A stretch of DNA of 64,000 nt from SHZI01 sp963802215. GTDB lineage: Bacteria > Pseudomonadota > Gammaproteobacteria > Steroidobacterales > GCA-2729495. Positions within the stretch are counted from its first letter, which is position 1; every line of letters begins with the position of its first letter. The stretch lies in contig CAWDHQ010000001.1 of NCBI GenBank assembly GCA_963802215.1, positions 1,240,001-1,304,000 of the forward strand, written 5' to 3'. Below the pieces are notes generated by a model. The model was not told the DNA's origin and did not search any database. It saw only the letters and a list, made by a program, of their open reading frames with translations. Below, piece after piece: positions 1 to 6,580 of the stretch. The translations under genes were made by a program, and so were the position numbers.

Positions 1-441
1 GGCATCCGCCGTCAGTGTCGGGCAGAGCTGCTCCGTGGCCGGGTTAAGGTCATCGGCCGGGCAGGTGCTGCCGTCGATGAACTTGATGGCCTGGGGAATC
101 GCGACGGGGCGGATGCCGAAGAGGGTGCCGCCCTGGGAGCGGGAGTAGAACGCCACCTTCTGGCCGCGGATGGAGGTCGGGACGCTGGTGTCGTTCTTCA
201 GCGTACAGACGTTGATGCGGTAGTTGATTGACGAGGCGCTGTCGATGTAGTCAGCCCGGTCATTGATCGCCGGATCGCACAGCTCGGTGGCGATCGCGGG
301 CGGGATGGCGCGGGCGGCGGAGGCGCCGGAGATGTAGAAGCTGGCGCTGACGGCGGGAATCGCTGCCTGGGCGGCGCCGGCGAAGAGGCCGGCGATCGCC
401 AGGGCGAGCGGGCCGCTGACTTTCTTGATGGTCGGTTGCAT
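1..441 (-). CDS. Secreted protein of unknown function, 3' end outside the window
   Basis: Reading frame open from the ATG at 439-441 to the window edge (147 codons, no stop), so the C-terminus is missing. The N-terminus is a signal peptide: basic MQPTIKK, hydrophobic LALAIAGLFAG and an AAQA cleavage site near residue 24. The mature protein begins with FYISGASAARAIPP, then shows two or three cysteines (TELCDP, NVCTL, STCP), as expected for a disulfide-containing periplasmic or extracellular protein. The ISGASA stretch recalls secreted proteins loosely related to phosphate-binding-like proteins, but that resemblance is from memory and weak. It lies 51 bp downstream of a PEP-CTERM protein gene on the same strand and may be co-transcribed with it. 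No function assigned. Confidence 0.75.
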   Translation of the reverse strand, partial: MQPTIKKVSGPLALAIAGLFAGAAQAAIPAVSASFYISGASAARAIPPAIATELCDPAINDRADYIDSASSINYRINVCTLKNDTSVPTSIRGQKVAFYSRSQGGTLFGIRPVAIPQAIKFIDGSTCPADDLNPATEQLCPTLTADA

Positions 442-492
442 GGTTCGTTCTCCGTTGTGATGCAAGGTGGTAGTTGATTTAGAGTGAGGCGC

Positions 493-1239
493 TCAGGCAG
501 CCAGGCTGCGGCGGCGCATGACACCCATCAGGCCCAGGGCGCTGCCGAACAGCCAGACGGCGGCGGGCACCGGCACGATCTGCAGCTGGTTGTTATCCAG
601 GTTCAGCTTGGCGGTGAGGCCCTCCTTGAAAGGCGTGAAGTTGCGCAGGCCGATGGTGGCGCTGGTGAACTGCACGCCGTAGAGGTAGAGCGTGTCGGTG
701 CCGGGAGCCAGGTTCGAGAACTGGAAGTCGCCCGACTGCCAGTTGTCGTGCAGGCCGTCCAGGTAGTTCGGCGAGCCCGAGCCGGCGGTGAAGGGACCAT
801 AGGCCAGGTTGGTGGAGGGAGGCGTCGCGTCGCCCTGGTTCAGGTTGTTGATCAGGCCGTTCAGGGACGAGGCCCAGAGGCTCTTGGCGCTCTCGGCCAC
901 CTGGACGTCGTCGGCAAAGGTGGCGCTACCCGATGACGTGGTGTAGTTGCGGGCCGTGCTGTTGCCGAAGATGATGCCGAAGGTGACGTTCGCGGCGCCG
1001 CCGGCGGTGTTGATGAAGTTCAGCACCGAGGTGCTCAGCGTGTAGTTGTCGCCAAAATTGATGCCGGCAGCCTGCTCACCGAGGTCCTGGCTGATGGAAT
1101 CGCCGTTGGCGTTGACAAAGGTCGCCAGGGCTTCGGAGCCGCCCGTGGCAGTGCCGGAGAGTATCGACGCCTGGGCGCCCGTCATGCCCAGCATCGCCAG
1201 GGCAGACACGGTCGCCAGCTTCTTGGTCAGAGCTCGCAT
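493..1239 (-). CDS. PEP-CTERM sorting-domain exported protein
   Basis: A 248-residue exported protein. The start at 1239 (MRALTKKLATVSALAMLG) is chosen because AGGAGGAAG lies just upstream and a signal peptide follows; the frame stays open for 54 more codons upstream but without these signals. The C-terminus is the gammaproteobacterial PEP-CTERM variant VPVPAAVWLFGSALG followed by a hydrophobic stretch and the basic RRRSLAA tail. In PEP-CTERM systems exosortase cuts here and proteins go to the outer surface or exopolysaccharide matrix (family knowledge). The middle is low in charge and rich in Asn, Thr, Gly and Ser, typical of surface proteins, with no recognised domain. No exosortase is in this window; a second PEP-CTERM protein lies at 19.6-20.4 kb. 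Confidence 0.9.
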   Translation of the reverse strand: MRALTKKLATVSALAMLGMTGAQASILSGTATGGSEALATFVNANGDSISQDLGEQAAGINFGDNYTLSTSVLNFINTAGGAANVTFGIIFGNSTARNYTTSSGSATFADDVQVAESAKSLWASSLNGLINNLNQGDATPPSTNLAYGPFTAGSGSPNYLDGLHDNWQSGDFQFSNLAPGTDTLYLYGVQFTSATIGLRNFTPFKEGLTAKLNLDNNQLQIVPVPAAVWLFGSALGLMGVMRRRSLAA

Positions 1240-1579
1240 TGGATTTCTTCCTCCTGTAGTTGGATCAAAGCGGCAGACCAGCTCGAGCCGAATCCTTCCG
1301 CCCCACTGTCGTCGCCGCCTCTTGGTCTTTGTCTCTGCATGCGGCAACGGACGGCAAGCTACGCGCGCTCCGCGTCCTCGCGATGACACGCGGATGAACA
1401 AATCGCCACACTTGCCCGCGAGGCGTTGACGCGCCCGGGGCCCGCGTTCACACGTTCGTCACACTGACGCCACGAAACTTTCACGGGGTGCTGATGTAGT
1501 CCCCGTCGTCCGGGAACGCGGGCCGCGCGCTGAGCCAGGAAAGTTGCTGAAACCGAACAACAATGAAGGCTTCCACCCG
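1240..1579. other. 340-bp divergent intergenic region
   Basis: Separates the PEP-CTERM gene (leftward) from the response regulator (rightward). It contains the strong ribosome-binding site of the PEP-CTERM gene and, from 1447 to 1485, four CAC triplets spaced exactly 11 bp apart. No other gene or hairpin is evident, although the PEP-CTERM frame stays open through the first 160 bp. Confidence 0.7.
1447..1485 (+). promoter_or_regulatory. Candidate OmpR/PhoB-type operator: four 11-bp-phased repeats
   Basis: The triplet CAC occurs at 1449, 1460, 1471 and 1482, exactly 11 bp apart, preceded by T, T, C and T (TCAC, TCAC, CCAC, TCAC). OmpR/PhoB-family regulators bind direct half-sites with about this spacing (family knowledge). 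The array lies about 95 bp before the response regulator start, so autoregulation is the simplest reading. No clear promoter hexamers were identified. Confidence 0.5.
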
Positions 1580-2320
1580 ATGACCGCCACCCGCCGGATC
1601 CTCATCGTCGAGGACCACAAGCCGCTCCGGAGCATGCTGTCCTTCCTGCTCTCCAGCGCCGGTTACGAGACACTGGAAACGGCGAACGCCATGTCGGCGC
1701 TGGACGAGACCAGCCGCCAGCAGCCCGATCTGGTGCTGCTCGACTGGCAGCTGCCGGACATGGATGGCATCAAGCTGCTGCGCCTCTGGCGCGCGGACGA
1801 GTCCACCTCGCAGATCCCGGTGATCATGGTCAGCGGCAAGGCGGACGAAGGGGACCGGGTGGCCGGGCTCAAGGCCGGCGCCGACGACTACGTGACGAAG
1901 CCCTTCGGCCGGGACGAGCTTCTCGCCCGCGTGCAGGCGGTGCTGCGGCGCGTGGGTGCGCCCCGGGACGCCGATCAGGACGTGCGGCGCTTCGACGGAC
2001 TAAGCCTGGACATCCGCAGCCTCCGGGTGACGGCGGGCGACCAGCCGGTGCACCTCGGCCCCATCGAGTTCAAGATGCTGAACCTCTTCATGACCCACCC
2101 GGAGCGGGTGCTGAGCCGCTCGCAGATCGTGGACCGGGTGTGGCGCATCAACGCCCACGTGGACGAGCGGACGGTGGACGTGCACGTGAGGCGCCTCCGC
2201 CTGGCGCTGGTGCCGACGGGCCACGACCGGTGCATCCAGACCGTGCGGGGCGTGGGGTACCGGATGTCACGGAGCGACGAGGCAGGAGCGGCTTTAGCCG
2301 CGAACGATCGTCGCGCCTGA
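1580..2320 (+). CDS. OmpR/PhoB-family DNA-binding response regulator (orphan)
   Basis: A 246-residue two-component regulator. The receiver domain (about 5-120) begins RRILIVEDH with the acidic pair, the phosphoacceptor is D55 in LVLLDWQLPDMDG, and the conserved lysine is in DDYVTKPF. The C-terminal winged helix (about 135-230) carries the family signatures LGPIEFKML, SRSQIVDRVW and RTVDVHVRRLR. It looks closest to PhoB. No histidine kinase is adjacent. ATG 1580 is preferred (GAAGG 11 nt upstream); an in-frame TTG at 1544 with AGGA before it is an alternative. The last dozen residues (about EAGAALAANDRRA) and the stop codon are encoded by an inverted pair of the dispersed repeat, so the tail is probably an acquired extension. 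Confidence 0.93.
   Translation: MTATRRILIVEDHKPLRSMLSFLLSSAGYETLETANAMSALDETSRQQPDLVLLDWQLPDMDGIKLLRLWRADESTSQIPVIMVSGKADEGDRVAGLKAGADDYVTKPFGRDELLARVQAVLRRVGAPRDADQDVRRFDGLSLDIRSLRVTAGDQPVHLGPIEFKMLNLFMTHPERVLSRSQIVDRVWRINAHVDERTVDVHVRRLRLALVPTGHDRCIQTVRGVGYRMSRSDEAGAALAANDRRA
2284..2303 (+). repeat. REP-like hairpin unit 1 (GGC/GCC stem type), partner of unit 2
   Basis: Copy of the dispersed 23-bp hairpin repeat lacking the leading GT of GTAG (reads CAGGAGCGGC...GCCGCGA). It lies inside the response regulator coding region and is inverted relative to unit 2. Confidence 0.8.
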
Positions 2321-2332
2321 AGGCGCTCCTAC
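2310..2332 (-). repeat. REP-like hairpin unit 2 (GCC/GGC stem type) between convergent genes
   Basis: Full copy in leftward orientation (GTAGGAGCGCC...GGCGCGAC on the minus strand). Its GTAG gives the TAG stop of the cytochrome gene (2329-2331), while the TGA stop of the response regulator (2318-2320) lies in its loop. Both convergent genes therefore end inside it. Confidence 0.9.
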
Positions 2333-2790
2333 GGGGCGGTCGTCTCGCGCTTCAGGAACGCGATCAGGTTGGCCCGGTCCTCGGGCTTGCGGATGCCCAC
2401 GAACACCATGCGGTTGCCCGGCAGGAACTCGCTGGGACGCTCCAGCCAGTGGTCGAGCGCCTCGGCGGACCACACGATGCCGGACTGGGTCACGGCGTCC
2501 GAGTAACTGAAGCCGGGCGCGAGCCCCGCCTTGCGACCCAGGAAGCCGTGCAGGTTGGGCCCGACCTTGTTGGCGCCGCCCGCCTCCAGGCTGTGGCAGG
2601 CCCGGCACTGCAGGAACAGCACCTTGCCCTTCTCCGGATCCGCGGCGGCCAGCAGCGTCTGCAGGTCGGCTGCCGGCGCGGAGGCCGTTGCCGCCGGCGC
2701 GGCGGGCGCGCCGTCCTCGCCTTCCGCGCAGGCCGTCATCAGCAGGCCAAGGGTCAGGGCAGACGCGGCGAATCGAAGTCTGTTCAGCAT
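2329..2790 (-). CDS. Cytochrome c lipoprotein (class I monoheme)
   Basis: A 153-residue electron carrier with a lipoprotein signal (LGLLMTAC, Cys21), an Ala/Pro-rich linker, then a single-heme domain with CRACH (62-66). The fold signatures KVGPNLHGFLGRKAG and a later GNRMVF supply the probable Met ligand, as in mitochondrial-type cytochrome c. It should sit in the periplasm anchored to the inner or outer membrane. ATG 2790 is chosen; GTG 2799 is possible but lacks a better ribosome-binding site. The TAG stop lies in REP-like unit 2. The next gene upstream on this strand encodes a molybdo-hydroxylase-type [2Fe-2S] subunit, so it may accept electrons from such an enzyme (inference). Confidence 0.9.
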   Translation of the reverse strand: MLNRLRFAASALTLGLLMTACAEGEDGAPAAPAATASAPAADLQTLLAAADPEKGKVLFLQCRACHSLEAGGANKVGPNLHGFLGRKAGLAPGFSYSDAVTQSGIVWSAEALDHWLERPSEFLPGNRMVFVGIRKPEDRANLIAFLKRETTAP

Positions 2791-2824
2791 GATTGTCACT
2801 CGCAGGAACCGGGGTGAAGGAAAG

Positions 2825-3307
2825 TCAGGCGCCGGAAGCGGTCGCGAGGCCGGCCCGCAAAGCCGCGGCGGCCCGGTGGATCGCCTTGCGGATCCGGGGA
2901 TAGGTGCCGCACCGGCAGATGTTGGTGATGGCCTCGTCGATCGCCGCGTCGTCAGGCTCCGGCGTGGTCTTCAGGAAGGAGGCGACGGCCATGATCATGC
3001 CCGGCTGGCAGTAACCGCACTGGGGCACCTGCTCGTCGATCCAGGCCTGCTGGACGGCGTGCAGGCTGGCTTCGGTCCCGAGCCCCTCGATGGTCATGAC
3101 CTCCCGCCCCGCCACGGCGGCGATCGGCACCACGCAGCAGCGCGCGGCAGCGCCGTCGATGTGCACGGTGCAGGCGCCGCAGAGGGCCATGCCGCAGCCA
3201 TACTTGGTGCCGGTCAGGCCGATCCTGTCCCGCAGGACCCACAGGAGGGGCATGTCGTCGGGGGCATCGACCTGGATGGGCTCGCCGTTGAGGGTGAAGC
3301 TGATCAT
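2825..3307 (-). CDS. [2Fe-2S] small subunit of xanthine oxidase-family molybdo-hydroxylase (IorA/CoxS-like), without its large subunit
   Basis: A 160-residue iron-sulfur subunit. A plant-type ferredoxin domain carries C38, C43, C46 and C58 (YGCGMALCGAC), and the helical [2Fe-2S]-binding domain carries C97, C100, C131 and C133 (QCGYCQPGM, NICRCGTYPRI). In this family it passes electrons from a molybdopterin large subunit to an acceptor, often a cytochrome c. Length and motifs are intact. No molybdopterin-binding subunit is adjacent: upstream is a repeat pair and a DUF1838 gene, downstream the cytochrome lipoprotein. Either the partner is encoded elsewhere or it was lost. A TACAAT box, formed by the end of REP-like unit 3, lies 7 nt before the start codon. 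Confidence 0.92.
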   Translation of the reverse strand: MISFTLNGEPIQVDAPDDMPLLWVLRDRIGLTGTKYGCGMALCGACTVHIDGAAARCCVVPIAAVAGREVMTIEGLGTEASLHAVQQAWIDEQVPQCGYCQPGMIMAVASFLKTTPEPDDAAIDEAITNICRCGTYPRIRKAIHRAAAALRAGLATASGA

Positions 3308-3314
3308 TCGTCCT

Positions 3315-3320
3315 ATTGTA
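3315..3320 (-). promoter_or_regulatory. -10-like box TACAAT, 7 nt before the start of the [2Fe-2S] gene
   Basis: On the minus strand TACAAT is followed by AGGACGA and then ATG. The first bases of the box come from REP-like unit 3. Transcription would begin at or within a base or two of the start codon. AGGA in the spacer could also act as a short ribosome-binding site. Confidence 0.4.
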
Positions 3321-3340
3321 GGAGCGGCTTAAGCCGCGAC
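3318..3340 (+). repeat. REP-like hairpin unit 3 (loop TTAA)
   Basis: Full copy in rightward orientation, upstream of the [2Fe-2S] gene start and facing unit 4 across 40 bp. Read leftward, its end (CTCCTACAAT) forms a -10-like hexamer. Confidence 0.9.
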
Positions 3341-3380
3341 ACAAACCCCTGATCGGGTGGTATTGAATCGCGCCTCGAGA

Positions 3381-3403
3381 GTCGCGCCTGAAGGCGCTCC
3401 TAC
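3381..3403 (-). repeat. REP-like hairpin unit 4, supplies the stop of the DUF1838 gene
   Basis: Full copy in leftward orientation. The TAG of its GTAG is the stop codon (3400-3402) of the DUF1838 gene upstream. With unit 3 it forms an inverted pair. Confidence 0.9.
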
Positions 3404-4404
3404 AATGGCTTCGGGGTGTTCTCTGCCATGAACACGCTGAAGCTCGAATCGTTGGGGCCGCCCCAGGTCTCGTCGCCGGGCGCCCTGAAGAATTCCGGGT
3501 GCAGCTTTTCGGCCCGGGCCCGGAGGGCCGCCGGCAGGCGATCGGCCGTCCCGGTCCGGTCCATGTTCGTCCGGTACAGCAGGTGGCCCGGCGCCTGGCC
3601 CTGCAGCATCCAGGGCAGCCAGGGCCCGATCCGGGTCCAGGAGCCGGTGTAGTCGGCATTCGTGCGGGAAGGGTCCTCGATCTGGGCCAGGCTGGTGAAG
3701 CGCTGGAACATCTCGCTGATGCGGGTCACGGGGCCCGCCGACTCCCGCGGCCAGGCCGCCGGCGTCATGGGATTGGGGAATGCCGTGTGCACCTCGAACA
3801 GGGAAAATGCCTTGTCGTCGAAGAAGGTCCACGGGGGACTGAAGGGCACTTCGACGGCGGTGCCGTCGAAATCCATCTTCATGACCGGCGCGATCTCGGC
3901 ATTCACCACCTTGTTGTGGATGGGACTGACCTGGACTTCTTCGCTGGTGAACGGGTTGGTCCAGGTATCGAGGAACTCGCCGGTCTTCGGGTCCTTGTAG
4001 TAGGCGAGCTCGCGATTGAAGAGGCGGTACTTCCCGTCCGGCTGGGTCACCACGCGGAGCACGCCGAAGCCCTCGACCCCGACGAGCTTCTGCAGCGGCC
4101 GGTCGGGCCCCAGCACGGCGAAGATGTCGCCGCCGAACCAGCCGACGGTCTCGACGGCGGGGTCCAGGTCACCCGTCACCTTGATGAACGCCTTCAGGTT
4201 GTCAGCCGGATTCGAGAAATCCAGCTTAAGCCTCTGTCCAGGAGTGACTTTTCCTTCGACAATGGGCGCGCCGACCGATGGCGGCTGGCGACCGCAGGCC
4301 GCGAGGCCCAGGCCCGCCCCGGCGGCGACGGCGCCCCAGGAGAAAAAGGTCTGCAGGGCCTGACGGCGGTCGGCCAGGGTTTCGGTCAGGCTGGTGTGCC
4401 ACAT
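3400..4404 (-). CDS. Tat-exported DUF1838 family lipoprotein, copy 1
   Basis: A 334-residue protein beginning with a twin-arginine leader (ADRRQALQTFFSWG, then GAGLGLAACG with lipobox Cys near 38). The body matches the DUF1838 family as I recognise it: NPADNLKAFIKVTGDLD, a TWTNPFTSEEVQV block, and many Trp/Tyr/Phe residues in the second half (PPWTFFDDKAFS, SWTRIGPWLPWM). The family's biochemical role is unknown; Tat export suggests folding or cofactor loading in the cytoplasm. Start 4404 has GAGGAG upstream. It lies 35 bp after another DUF1838 gene, a likely operon, and a third copy is at 62.3-63.4 kb. The stop codon is in REP-like unit 4. Confidence 0.85.
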   Translation of the reverse strand: MWHTSLTETLADRRQALQTFFSWGAVAAGAGLGLAACGRQPPSVGAPIVEGKVTPGQRLKLDFSNPADNLKAFIKVTGDLDPAVETVGWFGGDIFAVLGPDRPLQKLVGVEGFGVLRVVTQPDGKYRLFNRELAYYKDPKTGEFLDTWTNPFTSEEVQVSPIHNKVVNAEIAPVMKMDFDGTAVEVPFSPPWTFFDDKAFSLFEVHTAFPNPMTPAAWPRESAGPVTRISEMFQRFTSLAQIEDPSRTNADYTGSWTRIGPWLPWMLQGQAPGHLLYRTNMDRTGTADRLPAALRARAEKLHPEFFRAPGDETWGGPNDSSFSVFMAENTPKPL

Positions 4405-4439
4405 GCGGGAGGCTCCTCTGAGCGTAGCGGACGGTTGAT

Positions 4440-5378
4440 TCAGTGCCCGGGACTGACGACGCGGCCGGCCGCCTTGGCCGGATCCGCGGACAGCAGTGCC
4501 GGGAACTCCTTCTCGGCCCGGCGCCGGTACTCGCCGGGCAGCTCGTCGATGGAATCCAGCTTTGCGCCGCCCGCGTGCCAGACCACGTGGCCGGGACGGT
4601 CGCCCATGTCGAGCCACTTCAGCCACGGCATGTGCACGGTGGAACCGAAGACCACGGGCACGCTCGCCAGCTTGTCATCGAGGAAGTCCTTCTGGCTCGC
4701 GAACATGGTCTGCTGCTGCCAGCGAGGCGGCGGCAGGCCGGGTGGATAGCGGGTCCAGTTGTGCAACCAGACCATGTCCCGCACGAAGCTCCAGTCGAGC
4801 ACGAGCGGCGCCTCGGGCAGCTGGTCCAGAAGACGGGTGAAGCGGATGCCCTTCACCGAGTAATTGAAACCGCGCCCGGGGCCGCCACCCTGGACGGCGG
4901 GCGGCACCGTGTTCACCGCCTTCGTGTAGGGATTGCGGAATTCGGACAGCATGGCTCCCGTGTTCACGTCACGAAAGAACGTGACGGTGTTGCCCGTGAG
5001 CTCGTAGGCGCCACCGGGCAGGTGCTGCATCCAGTAGAGTTCCATGCCCTCGAACTTCACGAGTGGGCGGGGATTCTCGCCGGGCACGACGCCGAAGATC
5101 GTGCCGTCATACCACCAGGGCACGTCGCGCTCCTCGAGGCTGGCCGTCATCCGGACCAGCGCACGCAAATTGCTGGCCGGGAGCGTGAGGTCCGGCGCAC
5201 CCGGCGGCAGCGCACCGGCCACCCGGGGCAGCGCGTCGCTGGCAGCCCCGAGGGCCAGGATTCCGGCGCCGATGTTCAGGGCACCGAGGGTGAAGGAACG
5301 GCGGGTAACTGGGGCGGCCAAGGCCTTCTCGCTCCGATTTTTTGCGCCCGCAGGCGGAATTTTCAGGCACTCTGCCAT
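4440..5378 (-). CDS. Tat-exported DUF1838 family protein, copy 2
   Basis: A 312-residue relative of its neighbour, with a Tat signal (VTRRSFTLGALNIGAGILALGAA) and no lipobox, so probably a soluble periplasmic protein. Shared features are the early DLTLPASNLRALVRM segment, EFRNPYTKAVN and the aromatic-rich second half (VVFGSTVHMPWLKWLDM). ATG 5378 lies only 20 bp from the divergent ATG at 5399, which leaves no room for two promoters. An in-frame TTG at 5321, preceded by GGAGCGAGAAGG, is a serious alternative that would remove 19 residues before the Tat motif. Substrate and function unknown. Confidence 0.82.
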   Translation of the reverse strand: MAECLKIPPAGAKNRSEKALAAPVTRRSFTLGALNIGAGILALGAASDALPRVAGALPPGAPDLTLPASNLRALVRMTASLEERDVPWWYDGTIFGVVPGENPRPLVKFEGMELYWMQHLPGGAYELTGNTVTFFRDVNTGAMLSEFRNPYTKAVNTVPPAVQGGGPGRGFNYSVKGIRFTRLLDQLPEAPLVLDWSFVRDMVWLHNWTRYPPGLPPPRWQQQTMFASQKDFLDDKLASVPVVFGSTVHMPWLKWLDMGDRPGHVVWHAGGAKLDSIDELPGEYRRRAEKEFPALLSADPAKAAGRVVSPGH

Positions 5379-5398
5379 ATCCGGATAAAGGAGTCGCC

Positions 5399-6574
5399 AT
5401 GCATCGCGTACTGGTTCTGGGCGCCGGCAAGATCGGGTCCCTGATTGCAGGCCTGCTCGAGGAATCCGGCGACTACGCCGTGACGCTGGCCGACTCCCGG
5501 CCGGGAGCAGCAGCGGAAGTTGCCGCTGCCCACCATGAGGCGGGCGGCGGCGGGGGCATCAAGGCGCTAGACCTGGATGCCACCCGCCTGGGAGACCTGG
5601 AGGCGGCGCTGCGCGACCACCACATCGACGCGGTCGTGTCGAGCCTGCCCTACTACTGCAACGAGCTGGTGGCCCGTGCCGCGCGGGACACCGGCTGCCA
5701 TTACTTCGACCTGACGGAGGACGTGCGCTCGGCAACGGCGGTACTCGGCATTGCCAGCGGCGCACCAACCGCCTTCGCTCCACAGTGCGGCCTGGCGCCG
5801 GGCTTCATCAGCATCGCGGCCGCGGAACTGATCCGGCACTTCCAGAGCGTCCGCACGGTGAAGCTGCGCGTCGGCGCCCTCCCCCAGCACCCGAACAACG
5901 TGCTCAAGTACTCGCTGACCTGGTCCACCGAGGGGCTCATCAACGAGTACGGCAACCTGTGCCTCTCCGTGGTCAACGGCGAGCCCCAGCACGTGCAGCC
6001 GCTGGAGGGGCTGGAGGAGATCGAGATCGACGGCACGCTGTACGAGGCTTTCAACACCTCCGGCGGCCTCGGCTCGCTGGCGGACAGCTTCGGTTCCGGC
6101 GTGGAGTCCATGGACTACAAGACGATCCGCTACCCCGGCCACTGCGACCAGATGCGGCTGCTCATGAACGGCCTCAAGCTGAACCACGACCGGGGCACCC
6201 TGAAGCGGATCCTCGAGAACTCCGTGCCCCAGACCCTGCAGGACGTGGTGATCGTGTACGCGGCGGTGACGGGCCTGCAGGAGGGCGAACTCCGGGAGGA
6301 GAACTACGTGAACAAGGTTTACCCCCAGGTCATCGGCGGCCGCCTCTGGTCCGCCATCCAGATCACGACGGCCGGCGGCATCTGCGCCGTGCTCGATCTC
6401 GTGCTCCGCCACCCCGAGCGGTACCAGGGCTTCGTCCGTCAGGAACAGTTCCCGCTGAACGATGTACTGGCAAACCGCTTTGGCCGCTACTACAGCGACG
6501 GTGCGGGCAAGGAAGTGTCGTCCCGGATCATCGCGGCGGGCAGCCGCGGACAGCAGCGACTCCGCACGAGGTGA
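5399..6574 (+). CDS. Saccharopine dehydrogenase family protein (L-glutamate-forming type)
   Basis: A 391-residue NAD(P)-dependent enzyme. The Rossmann fingerprint is at the start (VLVLGAGKIGSLIAGLLEESG), followed by NAGxx-type family segments (VSSLPYYCNELVARAA, YFDLTEDV, PQCGLAPGFISI) and the C-terminal saccharopine dehydrogenase domain. Such enzymes oxidise saccharopine to glutamate and aminoadipate semialdehyde. The next gene, 6 bp on, is an ALDH7-type dehydrogenase that would oxidise that semialdehyde, which supports a lysine-degradation role. No lysine-ketoglutarate reductase is in the window. ATAAAGGAG lies just before ATG 5399. Related carboxynorspermidine synthases are the main alternative, but the neighbour argues against them. 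Confidence 0.85.
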   Translation: MHRVLVLGAGKIGSLIAGLLEESGDYAVTLADSRPGAAAEVAAAHHEAGGGGGIKALDLDATRLGDLEAALRDHHIDAVVSSLPYYCNELVARAARDTGCHYFDLTEDVRSATAVLGIASGAPTAFAPQCGLAPGFISIAAAELIRHFQSVRTVKLRVGALPQHPNNVLKYSLTWSTEGLINEYGNLCLSVVNGEPQHVQPLEGLEEIEIDGTLYEAFNTSGGLGSLADSFGSGVESMDYKTIRYPGHCDQMRLLMNGLKLNHDRGTLKRILENSVPQTLQDVVIVYAAVTGLQEGELREENYVNKVYPQVIGGRLWSAIQITTAGGICAVLDLVLRHPERYQGFVRQEQFPLNDVLANRFGRYYSDGAGKEVSSRIIAAGSRGQQRLRTR

Positions 6575-6580
6575 GCGGCC

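Noticed and set aside
493..1401. Upstream start at 1401 for the PEP-CTERM protein
   Set aside because: It would add 54 Arg-rich residues before a clear signal peptide; the AGGAGG site fixes the start at 1239.
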